A DNA stretch of 30,874 nt from Cocleimonas sp. (GTDB taxonomy: Bacteria; Pseudomonadota; Gammaproteobacteria; Thiotrichales; Thiotrichaceae), in the NCBI GenBank assembly GCA_023146675.1, contig JAGLBQ010000005.1, forward strand, positions 1-30,874. The letters run 5' to 3'. The position numbers and the translations under genes were made by a program. The notes beneath the pieces were generated by a model. It saw nothing but the letters and a program-made list of their open reading frames with translations, had not been told where the DNA came from and did no database searches. Each line of letters starts with the position of its first letter. Within the stretch, counting starts at the first letter, position 1. This document shows positions 1 through 6,444 of this stretch, piece after piece.

Positions 1-426
1 ACAACCTGTACGGGTGTTGAAATGTTCCGTAAATTGCTTGACGAAGGTCAGGCAGGCGATAACGTTGGTGTATTGCTACGTGGAACTAAGCGTGAAGATG
101 TAGAGCGCGGACAAGTGCTTTGTCATCCTGGCTCTATTACACCTCATACAAAATTTGAAGCAGAAGTTTACGTACTATCAAAAGATGAAGGTGGGCGTCA
201 TACACCATTTTTTAGCAACTATCGTCCACAGTTCTATTTTAGAACAACGGATGTGACAGGTGCGTGTGAATTGCCAGAAGGTGTTGATATGGTTATGCCA
301 GGTGATAATGTAAAAATGGTTGTTACCTTGATTAACCCAATCGCAATGGAAGACGGACTACGTTTCGCCATTCGTGAAGGTGGACGTACAGTTGGTGCAG
401 GTGTTGTTGCTAAGGTTGTTGAGTAA
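1..426 (+). CDS. tuf: Elongation factor Tu, 3' part (EF-Tu domains 2-3)
   Basis: This is the C-terminal part of EF-Tu, the GTPase that delivers aminoacyl-tRNA to the ribosome. The frame is open from base 1 (TTCTGVEMFRKLLDEGQAGDN), so the gene begins outside the window and the GTP-binding domain is missing here. About 141 codons remain, covering most of domain 2 and all of domain 3. Recognisable blocks are GVLLRGTKRED, KDEGGRHTPFF, YRPQFYFRTTDVTG, MVMPGDN and the near-terminal GLRFAIREGGRTVGAGVV. The sequence is nearly collinear with E. coli EF-Tu and ends at TAA. It is followed by rpsJ after 83 bp, the usual end of a str operon running into the S10 region. The identity is certain, but which tuf copy this is cannot be told. 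Confidence 0.98.
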   Translation, partial: TTCTGVEMFRKLLDEGQAGDNVGVLLRGTKREDVERGQVLCHPGSITPHTKFEAEVYVLSKDEGGRHTPFFSNYRPQFYFRTTDVTGACELPEGVDMVMPGDNVKMVVTLINPIAMEDGLRFAIREGGRTVGAGVVAKVVE

Positions 427-431
427 TTTTA

Positions 432-473
432 AGTAGTCACGCAAGATGTTTAAGAATGTTTTGTGTGACTGCT
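432..473 (+). promoter_or_regulatory. RNA hairpin in the tuf-rpsJ spacer
   Basis: A 13-bp stem pairs 432-444 with 461-473 (core AGTCACGCAA against TTGTGTGACT, with G-U wobbles) around a 16-nt loop. It is not followed by a T-run, so it does not look like an intrinsic terminator. It could be a processing or stability element between the tuf and rpsJ messages. The structure is read directly from the sequence; any function is inference. Confidence 0.45.
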
Positions 474-509
474 CAAGTAGTTTATAAGAAGTTTAACTGA
501 GTATTAGAT

Positions 510-821
510 ATGTCAGGTCAAAGAATCCGAATTCGTCTTAAGTCGTTTGATCATAAGTTAATAGATCGTTCGGCGAGTGAGATCGTAGAAACAGCTAAGC
601 GTACTGGAGCAAGAGTAAAAGGACCTATTCCTTTGCCTACCAGAAAAGAGCGTTTTACTATTTTGATTTCTCCGCATGTTAATAAAGATGCGCGAGATCA
701 GTACGAGATCCGCACACATAAGCGTTTAATGGATATAGTTGATCCTACAGAGCGTACTGTTGATGCCCTAATGAAGCTAGATTTGGCTGCAGGTGTTGAT
801 GTGCAAATCAAATTAAACTAA
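510..821 (+). CDS. rpsJ: 30S ribosomal protein S10 (NusE)
   Basis: S10 is a small-subunit head protein that also acts as NusE in transcription antitermination with NusB. The 103-residue length equals that of E. coli S10. The conserved segments QRIRIRLKSFDH, EIVETAKRTGA, GPIPLPTRKERFT and ISPHVNKDARDQYEIRTHKR span the whole protein, with the family ending LAAGVDVQIKLN. The start ATG has only a weak upstream Shine-Dalgarno match. In E. coli this gene heads the S10 operon. Here it sits 83 bp behind tuf and is cut off from rplC by 213 bp containing a terminator-like hairpin, so it is probably transcribed as the last gene of the str operon. Confidence 0.98.
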   Translation: MSGQRIRIRLKSFDHKLIDRSASEIVETAKRTGARVKGPIPLPTRKERFTILISPHVNKDARDQYEIRTHKRLMDIVDPTERTVDALMKLDLAAGVDVQIKLN

Positions 822-891
822 GGCGTATTTAAGTGGGAAAAATATAATTTAGAAAAAAAATCAATTATAGGTTTCCTATCGTCAGCATGTC

Positions 892-907
892 TGGCATAAT
901 GCGCGCC
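892..907 (+). promoter_or_regulatory. Putative extended -10 promoter for the rplC operon
   Basis: TGG followed by CATAAT (895-900) forms an extended -10 element, directly followed by a GC-rich discriminator GCGCGCC. No good -35 hexamer lies 16-18 bp upstream. Transcription would start near 906-908, giving a leader of about 130 nt before rplC. The same layout (TGG-TATAAA-GCGCGC) precedes rpsB on the opposite strand in this window. GC-rich discriminators are typical of stringently controlled ribosomal promoters. Not tested; assigned by motif only. Confidence 0.55.
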
Positions 908-912
908 TTTCT

Positions 913-940
913 CGGCTCAGCTACGTTCTGAGCCGTTTTT
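913..940 (+). terminator. Rho-independent terminator between rpsJ and rplC
   Basis: A perfect 8-bp stem CGGCTCAG (913-920) / CTGAGCCG (928-935) with a 7-nt loop is followed at once by five T residues (936-940). This is a classical intrinsic terminator for transcripts coming from tuf-rpsJ. It lies only a few bases downstream of the predicted rplC promoter start, where it would be part of the 5' leader of the next message. An attenuator role is an alternative. Confidence 0.75.
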
Positions 941-969
941 ATCCAAGTAGATATAAAAGTTAGTTTCGC

Positions 970-988
970 TGTAAAAGCAAGCTTTACA
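970..988 (+). promoter_or_regulatory. Small hairpin in the rplC leader
   Basis: TGTAAA (970-975) and TTTACA (983-988) form a 6-bp stem with a 7-nt loop, about 45 nt upstream of the rplC start. It has no T-run. It could be part of a leader RNA fold for autogenous control, but it is short and AT-rich and may be chance. Confidence 0.25.
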
Positions 989-1034
989 TTTAAAAAATAT
1001 CTGTCTTGTTAAGTGTTTTGGAATGAGGTGTTAA

Positions 1035-1673
1035 ATGGCAATCAGTCTACTGGGTCGCAAGGTTGGAATGACTCGGATATACAATGAGGATGGTTCTGCT
1101 ACGCCAGTCACAGTTTTGGAGATGGCTCCTAACAAGGTGTCTCAGATTAAGTCTTTAGAAGTTGATGGTTACACCGCTGTTCAGTTGGCTACAGGTTCTA
1201 AAAAAGCTTCAAGAGTGAATAAAGCGCAAGCAGGTCACTTTTCAAAAGCAAATATTGAAGCTGGGTCTCAAATCTGCGAATCACGAATCGATAATATTGA
1301 AGATTTTGAACTTGGTTCAGAAATTAAGGTTGATATCTTTGAAGAAGGTCAGCTGGTTGATGTGACAGGCACAAGTAAAGGTAAAGGTTTCGCAGGTGTT
1401 TTGAAACGCTATAACTTTGCTGGAAAAGATGCTACCCACGGAAACTCAATCAATCATAGAACCCCTGGTTCTATTGGCCAAAACCAGACCCCGGGTCGTG
1501 TTTTTAAAGGTAAAAAGATGACGGGTCATATGGGTGATGTGAGAACAACGACGCAAAACCTAACAGTTGTTCGTGTTGATCTGGATAAAAATTTATTACT
1601 TATTCAGGGTGCAGTGCCGGGTGCTACTGGTGGTGATGTTTCTGTTAAAACAGCAGTTAAGGTTAAAAGGTAA
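1035..1673 (+). CDS. rplC: 50S ribosomal protein L3
   Basis: L3 is an early-assembly large-subunit protein whose long loop reaches the peptidyl-transferase region. The product has 212 residues against 209 in E. coli. It shows LLGRKVGMTRIYNEDG at the start, VDVTGTSKGKGFAGVLKRYNF in the middle and HGNSINHRTPGSIGQNQTPG in the loop. Gln151 in that loop corresponds to E. coli Gln150, the residue methylated by PrmB. A GAGG ribosome-binding site lies about 6 nt before the ATG. It is the first gene after the rpsJ-rplC spacer and therefore heads the remaining S10 operon, with rplD 5 bp downstream. Confidence 0.98.
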   Translation: MAISLLGRKVGMTRIYNEDGSATPVTVLEMAPNKVSQIKSLEVDGYTAVQLATGSKKASRVNKAQAGHFSKANIEAGSQICESRIDNIEDFELGSEIKVDIFEEGQLVDVTGTSKGKGFAGVLKRYNFAGKDATHGNSINHRTPGSIGQNQTPGRVFKGKKMTGHMGDVRTTTQNLTVVRVDLDKNLLLIQGAVPGATGGDVSVKTAVKVKR

Positions 1674-1678
1674 TAACG

Positions 1679-2284
1679 ATGAAAGTTGATATGACGAACG
1701 GTAGTTCAGTCGATCTCGATGATGCTGTTTTTGCGGCAGATTTTAATGAGTCGTTAGTACATCAGGCGGTTGTAGCATATCAGGCTGGAGCGCGTGCAGG
1801 TACTAAAGCACAAAAAAGCAGATCAGATGTGAGTGGTGGTGGGGCAAAGCCTTGGCGTCAAAAAGGTACGGGTAGAGCAAGAGCAGGTACTTCGCGTGGT
1901 CCCCTCTGGCGTAAAGGTGGTGTAACATTTGCTGCACGTCCTCGTGACTTCTCTCAGAAAGTTAATAAGAAAATGTATCGTGCTGCGCTGCGTTCAATAC
2001 TTTCAGAACTAGTTCGTCAAGAGCGTTTTGTGGTTGTGGATGACTTCGGTATGGGTAAGCCAAGCACAAAGGCAATGGTGTCTTTTCTTGATAATGTTAA
2101 AGCAGATAAAGGCGCGCTGTTAGTGACATTGGAAAATGATACTAATGTTCACTTGTCTTCTCGTAATATTCCATATTGCCAGTCTTCAAGCGTTTCAGGG
2201 TTGAATCCTTTAAGTTTGATTTCTCACGATAAAGTTGTAGTTACCTCGGATGCGCTAGGTAAGATTCAGGAGTGGTTAGCATGA
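1679..2284 (+). CDS. rplD: 50S ribosomal protein L4
   Basis: L4 is a large-subunit protein that lines part of the exit tunnel. In E. coli it is also the repressor that controls its own S10 operon at both transcription and translation. The 201-residue length matches E. coli L4. The tunnel loop KPWRQKGTGRARAGTSRGPLWRKGG is intact, and LVTLENDTNVHLSSRNI and the C-terminal EWLA follow. The gene starts 5 bp after rplC and its TGA overlaps the ATG of rplW. Whether L4 still regulates here is uncertain, because the operon start has moved downstream of rpsJ. Confidence 0.97.
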   Translation: MKVDMTNGSSVDLDDAVFAADFNESLVHQAVVAYQAGARAGTKAQKSRSDVSGGGAKPWRQKGTGRARAGTSRGPLWRKGGVTFAARPRDFSQKVNKKMYRAALRSILSELVRQERFVVVDDFGMGKPSTKAMVSFLDNVKADKGALLVTLENDTNVHLSSRNIPYCQSSSVSGLNPLSLISHDKVVVTSDALGKIQEWLA

Positions 2285-2574
2285 ATCAGGAACGTTTATA
2301 TCATGTGGTTTTTGGACCTCATGTTACAGAAAAGTCTGTAATGCAGACTGAACAGTCTAATATGCATGCTTTTAAAGTCTCTGTTGACTCAACAAAGCGT
2401 GAAATTAAACAGGCTGTAGAATTATTGTTTGAAGTTAAAGTTGATAATGTTCGCACCGTTAATGTGAAAGGAAAACAAAAAAACTTTGGGCGTAGAGCAG
2501 GTAAGCGTAAGGACTGGAAAAAAGCCTATGTTCGCTTGGCTGAAGGTCAAACACTTGATGTATCAGCAGAGTAA
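2281..2574 (+). CDS. rplW: 50S ribosomal protein L23
   Basis: L23 sits at the tunnel exit and docks trigger factor and SRP. I take the ATG at 2281 (MNQERLYHVVFGPHVTEK, 97 residues), which overlaps the rplD stop as ATGA and has AGGAG at 2268-2272 with ideal spacing. An in-frame GTG at 2272 would add three residues and lacks a better signal. Family landmarks are GPHVTEKSVM, KREIKQAVELLFEVKVDNVRTVNVKGK and the basic GRRAGKRKDWKKAYVRL. Length is close to the 100 residues of E. coli L23. The overlap implies translational coupling with rplD. Confidence 0.97.
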   Translation: MNQERLYHVVFGPHVTEKSVMQTEQSNMHAFKVSVDSTKREIKQAVELLFEVKVDNVRTVNVKGKQKNFGRRAGKRKDWKKAYVRLAEGQTLDVSAE

Positions 2575-2586
2575 GGGTTAATTATT

Positions 2587-3417
2587 ATGCCAGTTATTAA
2601 GATGAAACCAACCTCGCCAGGTCGTCGGCATCAGGTTAGGGTAATAAATAAAGATTTGCATAAAGGCAAGCCGCATAAGGCATTGCTAGAAAAAAAGAGC
2701 AAGTCAGGTGGTCGTAACAATAATGGACGTATTACTACGCGCCATATTGGTGGTGGGCATAAGCAACATTATCGAATTATAGATTTTAAACGTATTAAAG
2801 ATGATATTCCTGCTGTTATTGAGAATATTGAATATGATCCAAACAGAACCGCTAATATTGCATTGCTAAAATATGCTGATGGCGAAAGACGCTATATTAT
2901 TGCACCAAAGGGTGTGAAGTCTGGTGATCCTATTCTGTCGGGTGAGAAAGCATCGATTTCTGCTGGAAATGCGTTGCCAATAAATTTCATTCCCGTTGGA
3001 ACTGTTATTCATTGTATAGAGCTAAAGCCGGGCAAAGGTGCTCAGATGGCTCGTAGTGCTGGAACCTCAGCTCAACTAGTCGCACGGGATGCTCGTTATG
3101 CAACGCTGCGTTTGCGTTCGGGTGAAATGAGAAAGGTTCTTTCTAACTGTCGCGCTACTATAGGTGAGGTTAGTAACTCAGAGCATGCTTTGACTAAGCT
3201 TGGTAAAGCAGGTGCTTCTAGGCATCGTGGCATTAGACCAACGGTTCGTGGTGTTGTTATGAATCCTGTTGATCACCCGCATGGTGGTGGTGAAGGTAAA
3301 ACATCAGGTGGCAGACATCCAGTCTCTCCTTGGGGAACGCCAACAAAGGGTTATAAAACCCGTAAGAATAAGCGTACAGATAAGTTAATCGTTCGTCGTC
3401 GTAGTAACAAGAGGTAA
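2587..3417 (+). CDS. rplB: 50S ribosomal protein L2
   Basis: L2 binds 23S rRNA near the peptidyl-transferase centre and is required for subunit association. The product has 276 residues (E. coli 273). It has the OB-like N-terminal region with GRITTRHIGGGHKQHYRIIDF, the central SH3-like fold and the invariant loop NPVDHPHGGGEG, whose histidine around residue 230 matches E. coli His229. The C-terminus is basic (KTRKNKRTDKLIVRRRSNKR). It lies 12 bp after rplW and 6 bp before rpsS, within an unbroken run of S10-operon genes. Confidence 0.98.
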   Translation: MPVIKMKPTSPGRRHQVRVINKDLHKGKPHKALLEKKSKSGGRNNNGRITTRHIGGGHKQHYRIIDFKRIKDDIPAVIENIEYDPNRTANIALLKYADGERRYIIAPKGVKSGDPILSGEKASISAGNALPINFIPVGTVIHCIELKPGKGAQMARSAGTSAQLVARDARYATLRLRSGEMRKVLSNCRATIGEVSNSEHALTKLGKAGASRHRGIRPTVRGVVMNPVDHPHGGGEGKTSGGRHPVSPWGTPTKGYKTRKNKRTDKLIVRRRSNKR

Positions 3418-3423
3418 TAACCA

Positions 3424-3693
3424 GTGCCACGCTCTCTAAAAAAAGGTCCGTTTATTGATCATCATTTGATGGCAAAAGTTTTAAAAGCTGTTGAAACAAA
3501 TGATCGTAAGCCTATTAAAACTTGGTCGCGTCGATCAATGGTTTCGCCTGAAATGGTTGGTTTAACTATCGCTGTTCATAACGGTAAGCAACATGTGCCT
3601 GTTCTAGTGAATGAGAATATGGTAGGTCATAAGCTTGGAGAGTTTTCTCCAACTAGACTCTATCGTGGTCATAGTGCAGATAAAAAGTCGTAA
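3424..3693 (+). CDS. rpsS: 30S ribosomal protein S19
   Basis: S19 is a small-subunit head protein forming a complex with S13 near the A-site tRNA. Translation begins at a GTG (MPRSLKKGPFIDHHL), preceded by an AGAGG run just upstream. The 89 residues include KTWSRRSMVSPEMVGLTIAV, VHNGKQHVPVLV and HKLGEFSPTRLYRGHSADKK, which are diagnostic. It is three residues shorter than E. coli S19 at the lysine-rich tail. It sits 6 bp after rplB and 13 bp before the preferred rplV start. Confidence 0.98.
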   Translation: MPRSLKKGPFIDHHLMAKVLKAVETNDRKPIKTWSRRSMVSPEMVGLTIAVHNGKQHVPVLVNENMVGHKLGEFSPTRLYRGHSADKKS

Positions 3694-3706
3694 TAGGAAT
3701 TAGGTG

Positions 3707-4057
3707 ATGGAAGTACAAGCTAAATTACGTTATTCGCGCATTTCGCCACAGAAAGCTCGCTTGGTAGCAGATCAGGTGCGTGGATTGCAAGTTGACAAGG
3801 CACTGGAAATTCTAGAGTTTAGCTCTAAAAAATCTGCTGCAATTATAAAGAAAATTTTAGAGTCTGCGATAGCTAATGCGGAGCATAATGAAGGTGCTGA
3901 TATTGATGAGCTAAAAGTAACGAGAGTTATGGTTGATCAAGGTCCTACATTAAAGAGAATCCAGCCTCGCGCAAAAGGCAGAGCAAATCGTATTTTAAAG
4001 CGGACGAGTCATATCACTCTAGCAGTGGGTGATAGTGCTAGCGACGGAAAGAGTTAG
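3707..4057 (+). CDS. rplV: 50S ribosomal protein L22
   Basis: L22 extends a beta-hairpin into the exit tunnel and is a known site of macrolide-resistance changes. I chose the ATG at 3707 (MEVQAKLRYSRISPQKARLVADQVRG, 116 residues), which matches the family N-terminus. A GTG directly before it would add one residue. GGAA at 3696-3699 supplies the ribosome-binding site. The hairpin region PTLKRIQPRAKGRANRILKRTSHI is intact. The C-terminus is several residues longer than in E. coli (ending GDSASDGKS). It lies between rpsS and rpsC with 5 bp to the next start. Confidence 0.97.
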   Translation: MEVQAKLRYSRISPQKARLVADQVRGLQVDKALEILEFSSKKSAAIIKKILESAIANAEHNEGADIDELKVTRVMVDQGPTLKRIQPRAKGRANRILKRTSHITLAVGDSASDGKS

Positions 4058-4062
4058 ATAAT

Positions 4063-4752
4063 ATGGGACAGAAAGTACATCCAACGGGTATTCGTTTAGG
4101 TATTTCTACCGACTGGCGTTCAAAATGGTATGCCGAAGGTACAGAATATGCTGAGTTTCTTCAAAAAGATTTAGAGATACGTAAGTTTCTTGAAGAAAAA
4201 TTAAAGCATGCTTCAGTTAGCCGCATTCAAATAGAACGCCCTGCAAAAGCAGTGTTTATTACAATTCATACAGCAAGACCAGGGATTGTGATCGGTAAAA
4301 AAGGCGAAGATATTGAACGTTTACGCTTAGAAACAGCAAAGCGTCTTGGCGTGAATGCAAATAATATTAAACTTAATATTGAAGAAATTCGTAAGCCAGA
4401 ACTTGATGCTAAATTGGTGGCAGAAAGTATTGCTAGCCAGTTGGAACGTAGGATTATGTTTCGTCGTGCGATGAAACGTTCTGTTTCAAATGCAATGCGT
4501 TTAGGTGCTCTTGGTATTAAAATTAATATCGGTGGCAGACTAAATGGCGCAGAGATTGCTCGTTCGGAGTGGTATAGAGAAGGGCGTGTTCCTTTGCATA
4601 CACTTAGAGCAGATATTGATTATGCTACAGCAAAAGCACACACCATGTATGGCGTAATCGGCATTAAGGTTTGGGTTTATAAAGGCGAAGTTTTTGATCT
4701 TGAACAAAAGATAGCAAAAACTAATAAAGGCCGTGGCGGAAAGAAGAAGTAA
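4063..4752 (+). CDS. rpsC: 30S ribosomal protein S3
   Basis: S3 is part of the mRNA entry tunnel and contributes to ribosomal helicase activity. The 229 residues comprise an N-terminal type II KH domain with the GxxG loop as GKKG at residues 78-81 (inside RPGIVIGKKGEDIERL), followed by the C-terminal domain with LERRIMFRRAMKR and EIARSEWYREGRVPLHTLRADIDY. The tail is short and lysine-rich (KTNKGRGGKKK). Length is similar to E. coli (233). It is followed by rplP after 12 bp. Confidence 0.98.
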   Translation: MGQKVHPTGIRLGISTDWRSKWYAEGTEYAEFLQKDLEIRKFLEEKLKHASVSRIQIERPAKAVFITIHTARPGIVIGKKGEDIERLRLETAKRLGVNANNIKLNIEEIRKPELDAKLVAESIASQLERRIMFRRAMKRSVSNAMRLGALGIKINIGGRLNGAEIARSEWYREGRVPLHTLRADIDYATAKAHTMYGVIGIKVWVYKGEVFDLEQKIAKTNKGRGGKKK

Positions 4753-4764
4753 TAGAGGTGCAAA

Positions 4765-5178
4765 ATGTTACAGCCTAAAAGAACAAAATTTCGCAAGCAA
4801 TTTAAAGGACGTAATCGCGGACTATCTACTGTAGGTAATAAAGTTAGTTTCGGAGAGTATGGTCTTAAAGCTGTGGGTCGTGGTCGTTTGACCGCTAGAC
4901 AAATCGAAGCTGCTCGTCGTGCTATGACACGTCATATCAAGCGTGGTGGAAAGATTTGGATTCGTGTTTTCCCTGATAAGCCAATTACAAGTAAGCCTTT
5001 AGAAGTACGTATGGGTAAAGGTAAAGGTAATGTTGAATACTGGGTTGCACAAATACAGCCTGGGCGTGTTTTATATGAAATGGAAGGTGTTTCTGAAGAG
5101 CTGGCAAGAGAAGCCTTTGCTTTAGCTGCCGCTAAGCTTCCAATGAAAACAGTATTTGTTAGTCGGACGGTGATGTAA
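4765..5178 (+). CDS. rplP: 50S ribosomal protein L16
   Basis: L16 helps position tRNA in the A site and joins late in large-subunit assembly. The protein has 137 residues (E. coli 136). It starts MLQPKRTKFRKQFKGRNRG and contains FGEYGLKAVGRGRLTARQIEAARRAMTRH, IRVFPDKPITSKPLEVRMGKGKG and YEMEGVSEELAREAFALAAAKLP. The arginine at the position hydroxylated by YcfD/RoxA in E. coli (Arg81) appears present in the RMGKGKG segment. Its stop shares one base with the rpmC start (TAATG), implying coupling. Confidence 0.98.
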   Translation: MLQPKRTKFRKQFKGRNRGLSTVGNKVSFGEYGLKAVGRGRLTARQIEAARRAMTRHIKRGGKIWIRVFPDKPITSKPLEVRMGKGKGNVEYWVAQIQPGRVLYEMEGVSEELAREAFALAAAKLPMKTVFVSRTVM

Positions 5179-5375
5179 TGAAAGCAAGTGAACTACGTGA
5201 AAAGACTATTGACGAGCTGAATCAAGAGCTTGAAAATAATCTAAAAGATCAGTTTGTTTTTCGTATGCAACGTGCTACAGGTCAATTAAAAAAGCCAGCT
5301 GAAATGAAGAAAACACGTCTAAATATCGCACGTATTAAGACAGTACTTAATGAAATGCAAAACTCAGGTAAATAA
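5178..5375 (+). CDS. rpmC: 50S ribosomal protein L29
   Basis: L29 is a small two-helix protein near the tunnel exit, neighbouring L23. The 65 residues begin MKASELREKTIDELNQELENNLKDQFVFRMQ and contain the family segment ATGQLKKPAEMKKTRLNIARIKTVL. Length matches the family (63 in E. coli). It overlaps the preceding stop by one base and its own TAA overlaps the first rpsQ ATG by one base. The three genes rplP-rpmC-rpsQ are therefore translationally chained. Confidence 0.97.
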   Translation: MKASELREKTIDELNQELENNLKDQFVFRMQRATGQLKKPAEMKKTRLNIARIKTVLNEMQNSGK

Positions 5376-5662
5376 TGATGAGCACAGAAACAAGTAATGA
5401 GCAGTCTATAAGTACTGAAGCTACAGCAGAACGAACCTTAATAGGTCAGGTTGTTAGCGATAAAATGGATAAAACTATTGTTGTGAAGAGTGAGCGTAAA
5501 GTTCGTCACCCTTTATATGGTAAATATATTCGTCGCTCGACTAAGTATCATGTTCATGATGAGAATAATGAATGTAAAATCGGTGATACTGTAACGATTA
5601 AAGAATGTCGACCACTATCTAAGACTAAGTCGTGGATGTTGGTGCAGGTTGTTAGTAAGTAA
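5375..5662 (+). CDS. rpsQ: 30S ribosomal protein S17
   Basis: S17 is a primary 16S rRNA-binding OB-fold protein. The body, from about residue 20 onward (TLIGQVVSDKMDKTIVVKSERKVRHPLYGKYIRR, then HDENNECKIGDTVTIKECRPLSKTKSW), is a close match to E. coli S17. The product starts with a polar Ser/Thr/Glu-rich stretch (MMSTETSNEQSISTEATAER), about 10 residues longer than E. coli. Two adjacent ATG codons (5375 and 5378) are possible starts. It is the last gene before the rpsQ-rplN spacer, which matches the S10/spc operon border. Confidence 0.97.
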   Translation: MMSTETSNEQSISTEATAERTLIGQVVSDKMDKTIVVKSERKVRHPLYGKYIRRSTKYHVHDENNECKIGDTVTIKECRPLSKTKSWMLVQVVSK

Positions 5663-5684
5663 TACCTGAATTTAAATTAACATA

Positions 5685-5724
5685 CCGATTGATTGTTAAA
5701 TCAGTTGGTTAGCAGATCAATTGG
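5685..5724 (+). promoter_or_regulatory. Long hairpin just upstream of rplN (S10/spc border)
   Basis: Bases 5685-5699 pair with 5709-5724 as a 15-bp stem with one bulged G (5715), two G-U wobbles and a 9-nt loop. The 3' arm ends with the GG of the only plausible rplN ribosome-binding site, 9 nt before the ATG at 5734. There is no T-run. The position suggests translational control at the start of the spc block. I saw no convincing sigma-70 promoter in this 71-bp spacer. Confidence 0.55.
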
Positions 5725-5733
5725 AATATTATT

Positions 5734-6102
5734 ATGATTCAGATGCAAACAACTCTGAAGGTTGCTGATAATAGTGGTGCTAGAAGTGTTCAGTGTATTA
5801 AAGTACTGGGTGGTTCTCATCGTCGCTATGCTGCAATTGGAGACATTATTAAGGTAAGTATTAAAGAAGCAATCCCTCGTGGTAAAGTTAAAAAGGGTGA
5901 TGTTTATAATGCAGTTGTTGTGCGTACCGCTAAAGGTGTTAGACGCAATGATGGTTCTTTGATTCGTTTTGATGACAATGCTGCTGTTTTATTAAATGCA
6001 AAGCATGAGCCAATTGGTACTCGTATTTTTGGTCCTGTAACACGAGAATTACGTGGTAAAAATTTCATGAAAATTATCTCTTTAGCGCCAGAAGTGCTGT
6101 AA
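5734..6102 (+). CDS. rplN: 50S ribosomal protein L14
   Basis: L14 contacts 16S helix 14 in an inter-subunit bridge and is the target of the silencing factor RsfS. The 122 residues (E. coli 123) begin MIQMQTTLKVADNSGARSVQCIKVLGG and continue with SHRRYAAIGDIIKVSIKEAIPRGKVKKGDV, VVVRTAKGVRRNDGS and the conserved end NFMKIISLAPEVL. It opens the spc block after a 71-bp spacer. Its ribosome-binding site is weak (GGAAT) and lies at the foot of a long hairpin. rplX follows after 16 bp. Confidence 0.98.
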   Translation: MIQMQTTLKVADNSGARSVQCIKVLGGSHRRYAAIGDIIKVSIKEAIPRGKVKKGDVYNAVVVRTAKGVRRNDGSLIRFDDNAAVLLNAKHEPIGTRIFGPVTRELRGKNFMKIISLAPEVL

Positions 6103-6118
6103 TACTCTAGGTATCAAG

Positions 6119-6436
6119 ATGAAAAAAATGCGTAAAAATGACGATGTTGTTGTTATTAGTGGTAAAGACAAAGGTCGTCGTGGAAAAGTTTCACAAGTAT
6201 TAAGTAATAGTAAAGTTTTGGTTCAGGGTATTAATGTTGCGAAGAAACACCAGAAAGGAAATCCCAATGGAGGGGTTGCTGGTGGCATTGTTGATAAAGA
6301 GCTGCCACTCGATATTTCTAATGTAATGGTGGTTAATCCAGCTACAGCTAAGGGCGACCGAATTGGCATAAGAGTACTTGAAGATGGTACTAAAGTCCGT
6401 TTCTTTAAGTCAAACGACGAACAAGTCGACATATAG
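6119..6436 (+). CDS. rplX: 50S ribosomal protein L24
   Basis: L24 is one of two initiators of large-subunit assembly and contains a KOW motif. The 105 residues start MKKMRKNDDVVVISGKDKGRRGKVSQVL, where the KOW segment covers about residues 7-34. The body has GINVAKKHQKGNPNGGVAGGIVDKELPLDISNVMVVNP, and the terminus FFKSNDEQVDI matches the family. AGG seven bases upstream favours the ATG at 6119 over the one at 6128. rplE follows after 8 bp. Confidence 0.97.
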   Translation: MKKMRKNDDVVVISGKDKGRRGKVSQVLSNSKVLVQGINVAKKHQKGNPNGGVAGGIVDKELPLDISNVMVVNPATAKGDRIGIRVLEDGTKVRFFKSNDEQVDI

Positions 6437-6444
6437 GTATAAAA

